A DNA stretch of 64,000 nt, from NCBI GenBank assembly GCA_910587085.1, contig CAJUMC010000001.1, forward strand, positions 124,001-188,000. The letters are read 5' to 3'. The stretch comes from an uncultured Lachnospiraceae bacterium. GTDB taxonomy: Bacteria > Bacillota > Clostridia > Lachnospirales > Lachnospiraceae. The stretch's first letter is position 1. The number at the start of each line of letters is the position of its first letter. The position numbers and the translations under genes were made by a program. Below, piece by piece: positions 55,214 through 63,869 of this stretch. The notes under the pieces were generated by a model. That model ran no database searches. It was not told the DNA's origin and saw only the letters and a program-made list of their open reading frames with translations.

Positions 55214-56773
55214 CTATATGTTCCAGATAATCTCAAGTCTTCCGTCCGCAATCCGGATAACGCGGATCAATACCTCTGCCACTGCCCTCCTGTCGGGGAA
55301 TTCCGGAGCTTCCCATACTCTGACATGGTCTGTGATTTGTTTTCCTTTGCTGCCTGCAGCCTCTCTGTCCCCGGAGGCAATCTCCCCCTGCAGAGCCTTC
55401 CGTTCTTTATCCAGCTGCCGTATCCTCTCATTCATATACCTCAGCAGGACGCTGTCCGCCCCGGAAACGCGGTCAAGCAGTCCGCCGATTTCCTCCTCCA
55501 GCTGAGTGAGCCGGATTTTTGCGGCAAGCCGCTCCGGTTCCACTTCCTGATCCGGTTTGCCGCATAACCGGTTTTCCTGAAGAACCGGAAATTCAGACAG
55601 ACGCTTCCCGATGGCACCAAGCATATACTCCTCCAGCACATCCGCATAAACGGTGCAGCCTGCCCCGGTGCAGCTGCCCTGCTTTCCGGCCCTGCTGCAT
55701 ACGAAATACCGTCCCCACTTCGTTTTTGCCCTGCGGATAACCATGGCGCAGCCGCAGCGTCCGCATTTTATTTTTCCCGAAAGCCAGGAATTTTTCGGCC
55801 TGCAGCCTCCTGCTGCCTGCCTGCTGTTGATGCTCCTTTTCCGGCAGGCCAGCCACACGCCAGAGGGGATAAAGCCCCGGTGCGGTGCGAGAACAACTTC
55901 CTTCCCTGCCAGGCAGGAGCGGCTGGCTGTGCGGGAGATTCCCTCCGGAATGTCCGTTCCGTTTGCAGAGCTTTTATAAAGATAACATGCATTGCCACCC
56001 GTAAAGTCGCCGGCGGAATTGTAAATATGGGCCCCCTGGCTTTTAAAGAAACGGTATATTTCAATATCCGCCTGTACATAGACAGGATTGCGGAGAAGCT
56101 CGCTGAGACGTGCGGTATTCCATTCGGCGCCGCGGAGATGCTTTATGCCGTGCATGTTCAGATAACGGACAATATCCCCCAGGGAATTGTCCGTATCCGC
56201 ATAAAGGGAATAAATCAGCTTCAGCTGTCCGCTTTCCTCCGGAACCTCCTCATACATGGACGTGCGGATCTGGTCGATCACCGTCCCCGTCAGGCGATAC
56301 CCGTAGGGAATCCGGCCTCCCATGTAAAAGCCCCGCCTGCATCTTGCATAGTAAGCGTCCGTTACGCGCTTCTGTATGGTTTCACGCTCCAGCTGGGCAA
56401 AAACAATGCAGATATTCAGCATGGCCCGGCCGATCGGCGCAGAGGTGTCAAATTTTTCTGTGGATGATACGAATTCTACATGATATTGCTGAAAGAGTTC
56501 CATCATATTGGCAAAATCAAGGATGGAGCGGCTGATGCGGTCAAGCTTATATACAATCACCCGCTTTATTTTTCCTGCACGGATATCTCTCATCATCCTT
56601 TCGAAGCCCGGCCGGTTGATATTTCCGCCCGAAAAACCCCGGTCCGTATATTCCAGACAGGCCTCCCCCCTCGCCTCGTACCGGCAGTATTCCAGCTGGC
56701 TTTCCACGGATATGCTGTCTTTCTTTTCTACGGACTGCCGCGCATACAGCGCATCAAACAGCTGATCTTGCAT
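55214..56773 (-). CDS. Large serine recombinase
   Basis: 519 residues. The resolvase domain has the catalytic serine S14 (LYARQSVEKKDS), IVYKLDRISRS and FAQLERETIQKR. The recombinase domain follows (RRGFYMGGRIPYGY), then a zinc ribbon (IKCGRCGCAM...VCSRAGKQGSC) and a C-terminal coiled coil (LTQLEEEIGGLLDRV). Such enzymes integrate and excise phages, skin elements and transposons between short att sites. Its ATG directly follows the stop of the small ORF (TAAATG). It probably mobilises the cotJC-splitting element. Confidence 0.93.
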   Translation of the reverse strand: MQDQLFDALYARQSVEKKDSISVESQLEYCRYEARGEACLEYTDRGFSGGNINRPGFERMMRDIRAGKIKRVIVYKLDRISRSILDFANMMELFQQYHVEFVSSTEKFDTSAPIGRAMLNICIVFAQLERETIQKRVTDAYYARCRRGFYMGGRIPYGYRLTGTVIDQIRTSMYEEVPEESGQLKLIYSLYADTDNSLGDIVRYLNMHGIKHLRGAEWNTARLSELLRNPVYVQADIEIYRFFKSQGAHIYNSAGDFTGGNACYLYKSSANGTDIPEGISRTASRSCLAGKEVVLAPHRGFIPSGVWLACRKRSINSRQAAGGCRPKNSWLSGKIKCGRCGCAMVIRRAKTKWGRYFVCSRAGKQGSCTGAGCTVYADVLEEYMLGAIGKRLSEFPVLQENRLCGKPDQEVEPERLAAKIRLTQLEEEIGGLLDRVSGADSVLLRYMNERIRQLDKERKALQGEIASGDREAAGSKGKQITDHVRVWEAPEFPDRRAVAEVLIRVIRIADGRLEIIWNI

Positions 56774-56959
56774 TTACGGCTTTCCCCCGGAGGCATCCGG
56801 CCCGGCGCATTTCCCAAATATCCGGCAGAGCGCCGCACAGACTTCTTTTCGGTTCTCCTGCTGCGACAGCTCCAAAGGGTCGGGCCGGATGTCGGTTACT
56901 GTCAGATTCATACGTTCCTTTTGTATCCGGGCAGCAAAATCGCGATCCCCGCTGACCAT
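56774..56959 (-). CDS. Small protein coupled to the serine recombinase
   Basis: 61 residues from the ATG at 56959, which has a GGGAGG site; an earlier ATG at 56977 is weaker. The sequence MVSGDRDFAARIQKERMNLT...LELSQQENRKEVCAALCRIFG is charged and helical with no recognised domain. Its TAA abuts the recombinase ATG, so translation is coupled. Size and position would suit a directionality factor, which is inference only. A CCCTTT/AAAGGG repeat and a GCGC.ATGCT hairpin (57004-57030) lie upstream. Confidence 0.65.
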   Translation of the reverse strand: MVSGDRDFAARIQKERMNLTVTDIRPDPLELSQQENRKEVCAALCRIFGKCAGPDASGGKP

Positions 56960-57061
56960 AAGCGCCTCCCTGTGCATTTTCCCTTTATACTTATGAAAAG
57001 GGTGCGCATGCTATAACCGCAGCATAGCGCCTTTTATGTTTCGGGTGCGCCCCGGACTGCT

Positions 57062-57523
57062 TCAGTTCTCCCGCTTCGCTTCGCCGAACCTCTGATAGTG
57101 AACGATCTCGCGCTCCCTCAGGAAACGGATCGGATCGCAGATATCATGGTCGTGTACAAGCCGGAGAATATTTTCGTAGGTGCTACGCGCCTTCTGCTCC
57201 GCTGCCATATCCTCATGCAGATCGGTGATCGGATCGCCCTTGGACTGAAAATAGGCTGACGTCCACGGCGCGCCCGAAGCCGCCTGCGGCCAGATACCGA
57301 GCGTGTGATCCACATAATAATTTGCAAACGGCGTGCCCTCGATCTGCTCCGCAGTCAGGTTGCAGGTCAGCTGATGAACAATCGCCGAGACAATCTCCAT
57401 GTGCGCCAGTTCCTCGGTTCCAATGTCCGTCAGCACGCCCGCCACATTGCGGTTTTTCATCGCATAGCGCTGGGAAAGATACCGCATGGACGCTGCCAGT
57501 TCGCCGTCCGGCCCGCCTGACTG
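57062..57523 (-). pseudogene. cotJC: Interrupted 5'/central part of cotJC
   Basis: The manganese-catalase-like core is clear: GGPDGELAASMRYLSQRY, LTDIGTEELAHMEI, SKGDPITDLHEDMAAEQKAR and FLREREIVHYQRFGEA with di-manganese Glu/His ligands. An ATG at 57487 gives 141 residues, but homology continues upstream to about 57523 without a start, so the N-terminal 30 or so residues are lost. Downstream the frame runs from RFGEA into KREN and stops; the true C-terminus lies at 53620-53709. CotJC is an inner spore coat component. Confidence 0.82.
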
Positions 57524-57556
57524 CGTCTGCCCCTGATTCCGGCCGTCTTTCGTTCT

Positions 57557-58288
57557 CTACAGCCTCTGCAGCGCCCTGACCGTGTTCTTTCCCACTCCCC
57601 ATACCTCGTCTCTTTTTGCCCATCCCTTCCGCTGCCAGTATGCTGCGGCGGCCTCCGCCGTGCGCTTCCCGTATACTCCGTCCACCTCGAGCGCCGGCTC
57701 TTTGATAAACTCTGCGGCAATCTGACGGTTCAATGCCAGCTGCAGCCAGACAATGGAATACCTGCCCGTCGTTTTCCCGACCTTCATCGGGTTCGGAGCC
57801 GGCAGCGCCTTCACGGCATACCGGATTTTCGGATGCTGATACCAGTGCGTCCATGGGCGCTCCGGCAGCTTTGTCAGACAAACGCCGTACTCAAAGCCTC
57901 TTGCCTCCACGACATATCCGCCGCCGATGTATACCCCGACATGCCCGGAAAACCGCACGCACACGCCGGGCTGTTCCGGAAGGCTCCCGATCCCGTCTTT
58001 TTCCTGCGCAGCTTCAAATGCTTCGTCCGCCGTCGTATCATAGTTCCACTTCCCGCCGGCCAGTTCCGCAGCAAACCACTCAATCAGCCCGTGGCAGTCC
58101 GTCGTTCTTTCGCCGATCAGCGACTCCACGGCCGGCCGCCGCTCCTCAGTAAACCAATCTGCCGGATTTCGCTCAGTCAGGTCGCTGTACATTGTCCTTG
58201 TGAATATTTTCCCATTTGTTCCCATAACATAAGGCACGCCAAGCCTGCCGATGCAGAAGCGAGCCAAGTCCGCATTGCTGTTTTTCAT
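57557..58288 (-). CDS. NlpC/P60-type lysin with peptidoglycan-binding domain
   Basis: 243 residues, AGGAGA site. The N-terminal domain has the catalytic Cys in TTDCHGLIEWF and His in SGHVGVYIGGG, typical of NlpC/P60 endopeptidases. The C-terminal helical domain (WLQLALNRQI...LEVDGVYGKRTAEAAAAYWQ) is a peptidoglycan-binding type 1 fold. No signal peptide, as in phage endolysins. Its stop is 35 bases from where cotJC homology begins, so it marks the other break of that gene and is likely a prophage relic. Confidence 0.88.
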   Translation of the reverse strand: MKNSNADLARFCIGRLGVPYVMGTNGKIFTRTMYSDLTERNPADWFTEERRPAVESLIGERTTDCHGLIEWFAAELAGGKWNYDTTADEAFEAAQEKDGIGSLPEQPGVCVRFSGHVGVYIGGGYVVEARGFEYGVCLTKLPERPWTHWYQHPKIRYAVKALPAPNPMKVGKTTGRYSIVWLQLALNRQIAAEFIKEPALEVDGVYGKRTAEAAAAYWQRKGWAKRDEVWGVGKNTVRALQRL

Positions 58289-58369
58289 TGTCTCTTCTCC
58301 TTTTCTACTGTATAATATGAGGCAGAAGCATTTCCGGCTTCTCCCGAACGCCTGAGCAAAGCCTTCTTT

Positions 58370-58575
58370 TCACATACTTTTCCCTTTTTGCTCTATCTTT
58401 TTTCATTTTGTCTTTGGAGGGGGATATCTTTTTTCGACTATCATTTAAAGTCTATCCTTTTTTCGCTCTTTTCTTTTTCGTTACATCTTTTTCAGCTATC
58501 TTTTCAAGTCTTATCCTTTTTCGCTCCATCTTTTAGCTATTTCTTTTTTCATTCTTTCCTCTTTTACTCTCTTCC
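58370..58575. repeat. Pyrimidine-rich degenerate repeat tract
   Basis: The plus strand is almost all C and T, with recurring words such as CTATCTTTTTT, CTTTTTTCGCTC and TATCCTTTTTCGCTCC at irregular 20-30-base spacing. It lies upstream of the lysin gene. No gene is supported in 58289-58989. Confidence 0.7.
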
Positions 58576-58989
58576 TGTTTAATGTATTTGGGGTTGTTCA
58601 AGGGATGGTTGTTCTCTTCTGGAAGCGTATCTGCCCGCACTTGAATGACGGCCACACACACTCTGATAACTTTCCGCATAGAAGTTTGATTTTGGATGTT
58701 TGGTTTGATGCTGGACGTTTGGCTTCTCTGTATATTCAGCACAAGGCAGCAGTGCTTATCAGATGAGTCAGCTCCAATCCGGAGTCTTTCTTCTGGAGTC
58801 TTTTTTGAGCGGCTTTTTCCTGGAGTCTTTCTGCTTTCTACTGTTTTAATCTTTCAGGATGCTGTACTTTATTCCGAAATGTGAGATTTCCGGCGGGCCG
58901 GCTGTGCTTGTCCCTCCGCATTCCTCCATGTCCGGTAATCATCCTTGAGAAAGCCGGGATTCCCCCGGCTTCCGCATGGAGCTGTGCCC

Positions 58990-59289
58990 TCAGCGGAGAA
59001 AACTGCCGGATTCTTCTTCCGATCTGCCGTTCTGCGCAATGTCGCTTTCCTCCTCCGCCGGCCCTGCAGCCCTTGCGCACTTTTCCTCCGCCGGCCCCGC
59101 ATCTCTTACGCACATTTCCTCCGCCTGTCCTGTTTTTCTTGCGCACTTTTCTCCCTCTGTCTTCGGGTATGCACCGACGGGCCATCTCTGCTCATACTCC
59201 TCTGCCGAATCAAAGCTCCTCTGCCTCAGCGGAACGCCATACTCCTGCTCTCCCCAGTACCAGTCTACCACCATAGCATTTTCCAGCAT
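58990..59289 (-). CDS. Small repeat-containing protein of unknown function
   Basis: 99 residues with an excellent GAGGAGG site 7 bases before the ATG. The N-terminal half (MLENAMVVDWYWGEQEYGVP, RQRSFDSAEEYEQRWP) looks folded. The C-terminal half has three 11-residue repeats of the type AEEKCARAAGP. I recognise no family. It follows another small frame on the same strand and precedes the lysin, so it may be a phage or accessory gene. Confidence 0.65.
   Translation of the reverse strand: MLENAMVVDWYWGEQEYGVPLRQRSFDSAEEYEQRWPVGAYPKTEGEKCARKTGQAEEMCVRDAGPAEEKCARAAGPAEEESDIAQNGRSEEESGSFLR
59051..59149. repeat. Three tandem 33-base units inside the small gene
   Basis: Each unit reads TCCTCCGCC.G.CC near its start and GCGCAC.TT (or ACGCACATT) near its end. 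The period keeps the reading frame. Confidence 0.85.
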
Positions 59290-59301
59290 GCCCGTACCTC
59301 C

Positions 59302-59481
59302 TCAGACAATCCGAACCTCCTTTTCCTGCTCCGGCAGATATCCGACGGCGCGCAGAGCCCGGTCATTACATTCTTCAGCAATCCGGTTCTTTTTTTCCTC
59401 CGGGAAAGTGTTTAATGGTATGTATTCCCCGCTGTTGCACACCATAACACGCGCTGTGAGCTTTTTTCTTATCCGAATCAC
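59302..59481 (-). CDS. Possible small protein upstream of the repeat protein
   Basis: The minus-strand frame is open from 59517. It reads IRIRKKLTARVMVCNSGEY, IPLNTFPEEKKNRIAEECND, RALRAVGYLPEQEKEVRIV and then stops at 59302, where its stop overlaps the ribosome site of the next gene. The start is uncertain: a GTG at 59481 or an ATG at 59445. The composition and charge pattern look like real protein, but no family is recognised. Between 59520 and 59895 I see only fragments, such as a plus-strand frame ending KELRIDKNKSGK, that may be gene remnants. Confidence 0.45.
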   Translation of the reverse strand: MIRIRKKLTARVMVCNSGEYIPLNTFPEEKKNRIAEECNDRALRAVGYLPEQEKEVRIV

Positions 59482-59895
59482 CTCCCCGCTGTCATCGTAT
59501 GTCCTGCGGATTGTCCGTTATGCCGGCTTTCCGGGATAAACGGGATATTTCAAAATTTTTATCCGAAAGCCCCACCGCTTAGAAACTCTATCAGAAATAC
59601 GGCGACACGATGATCGGGATGGTCTGTTTGAAGGTGAATTTATAGACTGTAAGACAAAGGAACTGAGAATTGATAAAAACAAGTCCGGAAAGTGCAATTC
59701 GAATCGCTGAAACTGCAGAAAAAAAGAAATTTACCGTCGGGCTTCTGATACCTGACGGTTTTAATACCCGATAATCTTCTGATACCCGCCGGTTTTCCGG
59801 AAAGCAGCCGGGATTTGCCGTACAGCAGCTCTCCGGAATCCTCGGATATCACGAAAGGCTCATGGAACTGCACCTGCGGCAGGCGGACGAACCGC

Positions 59896-62133
59896 TCACT
59901 GCGCCATTTCCCGGATACAATCCATCAGGCCCGAATACCGCTTCTGCTCACTCTCGTTTTCAATCATTGCCTGCACCATCCGTTCGCTGCCGACAATCGT
60001 AACGCAGCGCTTCGCCCTCGTCACGGCGGTATAGAGAAGATTCCGGCTGAACAGCATCCGCGGACCGGACAGCAGCGGCAGCAGCACGGCGGGATACTCG
60101 CTGCCCTGCGATTTATGAATCGTGACCGCATAGGCGAGTTCCAGCTCCTCAAGCTGTGCAAACGGATAATCCACCATACGCCCTTCGTCGAATTCCACCG
60201 TCATCTCCTCCGAAAACGTGTTGATCTGCCGGATAATGCCGGTATCCCCGTTAAACACGCCTTCCCCCGCGTCCACAGCGATACCGTAGCGGTTTTTGAT
60301 CTCCCAGGCAAGCTGATAATTGTTGCGGATCTGCATAACCTTATCGCCTTCGCGGAAGACAGCCTGGTGGAATTCCTTTTCCTTTTTGTCCGGCGACGGC
60401 GGATTCAGATACTGCTGAAGCACTTGATTCAGCCGCTCAACCCCCAGTTCGCCCTTGCGCATCGGTGTGAGCACCTGGATGTCAAAGGGGGAAGCTTCCA
60501 CGTATTTCGGCAGTTTGTCGCGGATCAGAGCAATCAGTACACCGGTGATTACATTGACATCATCCCGCTTCAGCATAAAAAAATCCCTGCTCTTATTGTC
60601 TAGGCGGATCGGCTCTCCAGCATTGATTTTATGTGCATTTACAATAATGTCGCTCTCCGAGGCCTGACGGAAAATCTTGGTCAGACGGACGACCGGAAAC
60701 ACCTCAGACCGGATCATGTCGCGAAGCACATTGCCCGGGCCGACGCTCGGCAGCTGATTTACATCGCCGACAAAAATAACCCTGGTTCCGACGGTCACCG
60801 CGCGCAGTAGCGCATGCATCAGACTGATGTCGACCATGGACATTTCGTCAATAATCAGCACGTCCGTCTCCAGCGGATTGCTTTCGTTCCGCTCAAAACG
60901 CGCGGCTGCAGAACCGCCGTCCTCCTCGCCGATCCCGCGGGAAAGCTCCAGCAGCCGGTGAATTGTGCTCGACTCATGTCCCGTCGTCTCCTTCATGCGC
61001 TTGGCCGCACGGCCCGTCGGCGCAGCAAGGAGAATCTCCATACCCTCCGCCTCGAAGAAATCAATAATGGCGTTGATCGTTGTTGTTTTTCCGGTGCCCG
61101 GCCCTCCGGTCAGCAGGAAAACGCCGCTTCGGGCGGCCGTCAGCACTGCCTGCGCCTGATGCTCATCCAGCTCGATCTTCAGATTCTGCTGCAGCCTCTC
61201 CAGCTTTGCCGCAAGCTCCCGCTCCGGCAGCTCGCAGGCAATGTTCAGGTCAATCAGCATCCGGGCAGTATTCAGCTCCAGATAATAATAGCTGGAAGTA
61301 TAAACCCTGGTATCTGCATCATCCGCTCCGGGTACGAATATCACCCTGCGCTCAATTCGGAGGCTGTCAAGCGCTTCCTCGAGCCCCTCCGACGGTACGC
61401 CCAGCACCAGCGAGGTCTGGTAAAGCAGCTCCGCGCGCGGCAGATAAACATGGCCGTTTCCCGCTGCCTGCGAGAGGGTATACAGGATTCCCGCCCGGAG
61501 CCGGTGGCTCGAGTCCGCTCCAATGCCGGCCTTCGCCGCAATCTCGTCCGCAATCTTAAAACCGACGCCCTGGATATCGTCCGCAAGCTGATACGGGTTT
61601 TCCTGGATGACCTCATTCATCCGGTCGCCGTATTTCTGATAGATCTTCACGGCAAGACCCGTGGAAATGCCGTACTGCTGAAGAAAAACCATGGCGCTGC
61701 GCATGCCCCTCTTTTCCTCAAACTGCTCCGCAAAATCCCGCGCCATTTTTTCGCTGATGCCCTTGACCTGCGCCAGGCGCTCCGGCTCTTCGTCCATGAC
61801 CCGGAACGTATCCTCCTTGAATTTGGCTACAATACGTGCGGCAAGCGCGGGGCCGATACCGCGGATTGCCCCGGAGCCGAGATAGCGCTCCATCGCCAGC
61901 ACATTTTCCGGCTCGCGCACCTCGTAAGCCTTCACCTGAAACTGCTCCCCATAGACCGGATGCGAGGTAAAGCCGCCGCTCACACGCAGAAATTCCCCCT
62001 CGCTGATAAAGGTAAAGCTCCCGACGCAGGTCAGCTCGTCGTCCTGCTCCGTCGAGAGCGAAAGCACGGTATAACCGTTCTCCGCGTTCCGAAATATGAT
62101 TTTCTCCACATAGCCCTCAAAGTGTTCGTCCAA
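59896..62133 (-). CDS. recD2: RecD2-type ATP-dependent DNA helicase
   Basis: 745 residues. The RecD2-specific N-terminal region with helix-hairpin-helix motifs (GIGPALAARIVAKF, VKGISEKMARDFAEQF, IQGVGFKIADEIA) precedes the superfamily 1 helicase: Walker A GGPGTGKTTT, LIIDEMSMVD, FVGDVNQLPSVGPG and a C-terminal YAVTIHKSQGSE...YTAVTRAKR. RecD2 unwinds DNA 5'-3' and acts in repair without RecBC. No partner genes adjoin. The prophage-like region ends about 370 bases downstream of it. Confidence 0.95.
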   Translation of the reverse strand: MDEHFEGYVEKIIFRNAENGYTVLSLSTEQDDELTCVGSFTFISEGEFLRVSGGFTSHPVYGEQFQVKAYEVREPENVLAMERYLGSGAIRGIGPALAARIVAKFKEDTFRVMDEEPERLAQVKGISEKMARDFAEQFEEKRGMRSAMVFLQQYGISTGLAVKIYQKYGDRMNEVIQENPYQLADDIQGVGFKIADEIAAKAGIGADSSHRLRAGILYTLSQAAGNGHVYLPRAELLYQTSLVLGVPSEGLEEALDSLRIERRVIFVPGADDADTRVYTSSYYYLELNTARMLIDLNIACELPERELAAKLERLQQNLKIELDEHQAQAVLTAARSGVFLLTGGPGTGKTTTINAIIDFFEAEGMEILLAAPTGRAAKRMKETTGHESSTIHRLLELSRGIGEEDGGSAAARFERNESNPLETDVLIIDEMSMVDISLMHALLRAVTVGTRVIFVGDVNQLPSVGPGNVLRDMIRSEVFPVVRLTKIFRQASESDIIVNAHKINAGEPIRLDNKSRDFFMLKRDDVNVITGVLIALIRDKLPKYVEASPFDIQVLTPMRKGELGVERLNQVLQQYLNPPSPDKKEKEFHQAVFREGDKVMQIRNNYQLAWEIKNRYGIAVDAGEGVFNGDTGIIRQINTFSEEMTVEFDEGRMVDYPFAQLEELELAYAVTIHKSQGSEYPAVLLPLLSGPRMLFSRNLLYTAVTRAKRCVTIVGSERMVQAMIENESEQKRYSGLMDCIREMAQ

Positions 62134-62317
62134 CGTATCTTCCCTCCTTCGCCGGAATACCGCAAAATACAGCCTTCATATCCAGTACTAGAAATCTTTC
62201 CCAATTTCAGCGCTGCATGCTGCAATGTACTCCCGGACCCGTGCTCCTCCTGCCGGTCAAATACAGCCGGGCAGACGCCTGCCCGGCTGTACGGTTCCTG
62301 AATCTTTTACCGGGACA

Positions 62318-62674
62318 CTACAACATTCCCGCATTCCTCTCGCATTTCATCGCCTCAAAGAGCTGCTGCGCCAAGCCGAGCTCATTCCTCTCGGAAATCG
62401 ACTTGCTTACCTCCTCATAGAGGAGATCGCCGAACTGCTCCAGATAGGCGTTTTCTTTCTCGTCCTCATCCTTCATAATGGTTTTTTCCATCCCCTTGAG
62501 CATCTGCTCCACAAGATAGGACTCAAACGCTTTGCAGGATTCGAGCAGCTCCTCGTCCGTCGCATTCGCAACATCCAGAGTGCCGAGGGAACTCTGCAGC
62601 TTCGACGCCTTCGCCGTCTGAGACGACTGGGCCATATTATTCACATAGTAATCCGCACCGACGGAAATACTCAT
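62318..62674 (-). CDS. Flagellar rod-binding protein (FlgJ N-terminal type)
   Basis: 118 residues from the ATG at 62674 (AGAGGTG site); the frame stays open upstream through a tandem repeat that is not coding. KAFESYLVEQMLKGMEKTI and FGDLLYEEVSKSISERNELGLAQQLFEAM match the rod-binding domain of FlgJ. Lacking a muramidase domain, it should act as rod-assembly scaffold. It follows flgG on the same strand. Confidence 0.88.
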   Translation of the reverse strand: MSISVGADYYVNNMAQSSQTAKASKLQSSLGTLDVANATDEELLESCKAFESYLVEQMLKGMEKTIMKDEDEKENAYLEQFGDLLYEEVSKSISERNELGLAQQLFEAMKCERNAGML

Positions 62675-62790
62675 GGTCACACCTCTTTCCTGTACTCTCC
62701 CGGTTCTCCGGATGCTCTGCCGGCTGTCCCGCAGGCAGCTTCCGCGCAGACCGGCGGTTTGCCGCCGTCTTCCGGCGCACGCTGCGCATT

Positions 62791-63022
62791 TCTCTGCTTG
62801 GACACCGTTTCCAGCCCCGGCCTCTTCATCTCTCTGCCAGACGCCATTCCCCGCCCCGGTCTCTTCATTGTCTCTGCCGGACACCGTTTCCAGCCCCGGC
62901 CTCTTCATCTCTCTGCCAGACGCCATTCCCCGCCCCGGTCTCTTCATTGTCTCTGCCGGACACCGCTCCAGCCCCGGCCTCTTCATCTCTCTGCCGGACG
63001 TCATTCTCCGCCCCGGTCTCCG
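62791..63022. repeat. Three tandem copies of a 79-80-base unit
   Basis: Units start at 62791, 62871 and 62950 with TCTCTGCYKGACACCG and each contains two related half-units of about 40 bases (CCCCGGYCTCTTCAT). The array fills the gap between the rod-binding gene and flgG. Confidence 0.9.
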
Positions 63023-63050
63023 GGCTTGCTTTTCCGCTGTCAGCCGCTTA

Positions 63051-63869
63051 TCAGCCTCTCAGATTGTTCGCCTGCTGCAGCATTTCATCGGAAGCGTTGA
63101 TCACCTTCGAATTCATTTCGTAGGCGCGCTGCGTCACGATCAGATTAACGATCTCATCCGCTGTATGTACGTTGGAAGCCTCAAGATACTTCGTGAGAAT
63201 CCTGCTCTGTTTGAGCGCTGTGTCCGTGCTCTCAAGCCGCGGTGCGCCGGATGCCTCGGTCACCTGGAAAAGGCTGCCGTGAATCTTCAGAAGCCCCGCA
63301 GGATTGTTGAACTGCGTCAGCCCGATCTTTACGCCGGTCGGCTGCGAATTGCCCTTCGCATCCGGATAGCAGATATTGCCGTTTGCGTCGATGCTGATCT
63401 GCGCCGTGTCCTGCGTTGCCTCAAAGCGGATAACAGCCCCTTTGTCATCCAGCAGCTGATAACCCTCCGAATTCGCAATGCAGATCGAACCGTCGGAATT
63501 TCTCGCCAGCCCGAACGAACCGTTTCTTGTGTAAGCCGTTGTGCCGTCCGGCATGCGAACGGCAAAAAAGCCACTGCCGTCGATCGCCATATCGTAATCG
63601 TTTCCGGTTTCGTTCAGAGAACCCTGCTCAAAATTCGAGATAATGGAGGTCACGCGGACACCGGAACCCACCTGGCCGATCACCGGCTTCGGGTTGCCCT
63701 CGTTGTCCGTTACCTTCGTCTGAAGCTTGGAATACAGCAGCGACTGAAAAACCGCCTGCTCCTTCTTGTAGCCCGTTGTCTGTACGTTGGATAAATTGTT
63801 TGCGATATTGTCCAGGCTCGTCTGCTGCGCAATCATTCCTGACGCGCCCGTCCACAGTGATCTCATCAT
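63051..63869 (-). CDS. flgG: Flagellar hook-basal body rod protein, FlgG/FlgF type
   Basis: 272 residues from the ATG at 63869. The rod N-terminal domain is MMRSLWTGASGMIAQQTSLD, NIANNLSNVQTTGYKKE; the centre has AIDGSGFFAVRMPDG; the C-terminus closes with NLIVTQRAYEMNSKVINASDEMLQQANNL. These assemble the distal rod. FlgF is the alternative, since both share the ends. It is probably the last but one gene of a flagellar operon continuing beyond the window. Confidence 0.9.
   Translation of the reverse strand: MMRSLWTGASGMIAQQTSLDNIANNLSNVQTTGYKKEQAVFQSLLYSKLQTKVTDNEGNPKPVIGQVGSGVRVTSIISNFEQGSLNETGNDYDMAIDGSGFFAVRMPDGTTAYTRNGSFGLARNSDGSICIANSEGYQLLDDKGAVIRFEATQDTAQISIDANGNICYPDAKGNSQPTGVKIGLTQFNNPAGLLKIHGSLFQVTEASGAPRLESTDTALKQSRILTKYLEASNVHTADEIVNLIVTQRAYEMNSKVINASDEMLQQANNLRG

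Larger units (their letters stand above)
53698..57088. mobile_element. Candidate skin-like serine-recombinase element splitting cotJC
   Basis: About 3.38 kb between two copies of a TTCGGSGAA core (minus strand: TTCGGGGAA at 53698-53706 and TTCGGCGAA at 57080-57088) in the same codon phase of cotJC. Cargo: chemotaxis receptor, large serine recombinase and a small coupled ORF. The recombinase end lies next to the 5' half of the target, as in sigK skin elements. Boundaries are inferred from protein homology, not from a sequenced empty site. Confidence 0.65.

Noticed and set aside
60814..62301. 495-codon frame antisense to recD2
   Set aside because: Same reasoning: RecD2 motifs on the other strand are complete.
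62675..63004. Upstream extension of the rod-binding protein by 110 residues
   Set aside because: The extension merely translates the 79-base tandem repeat and has no ribosome site; the ATG at 62674 has one.
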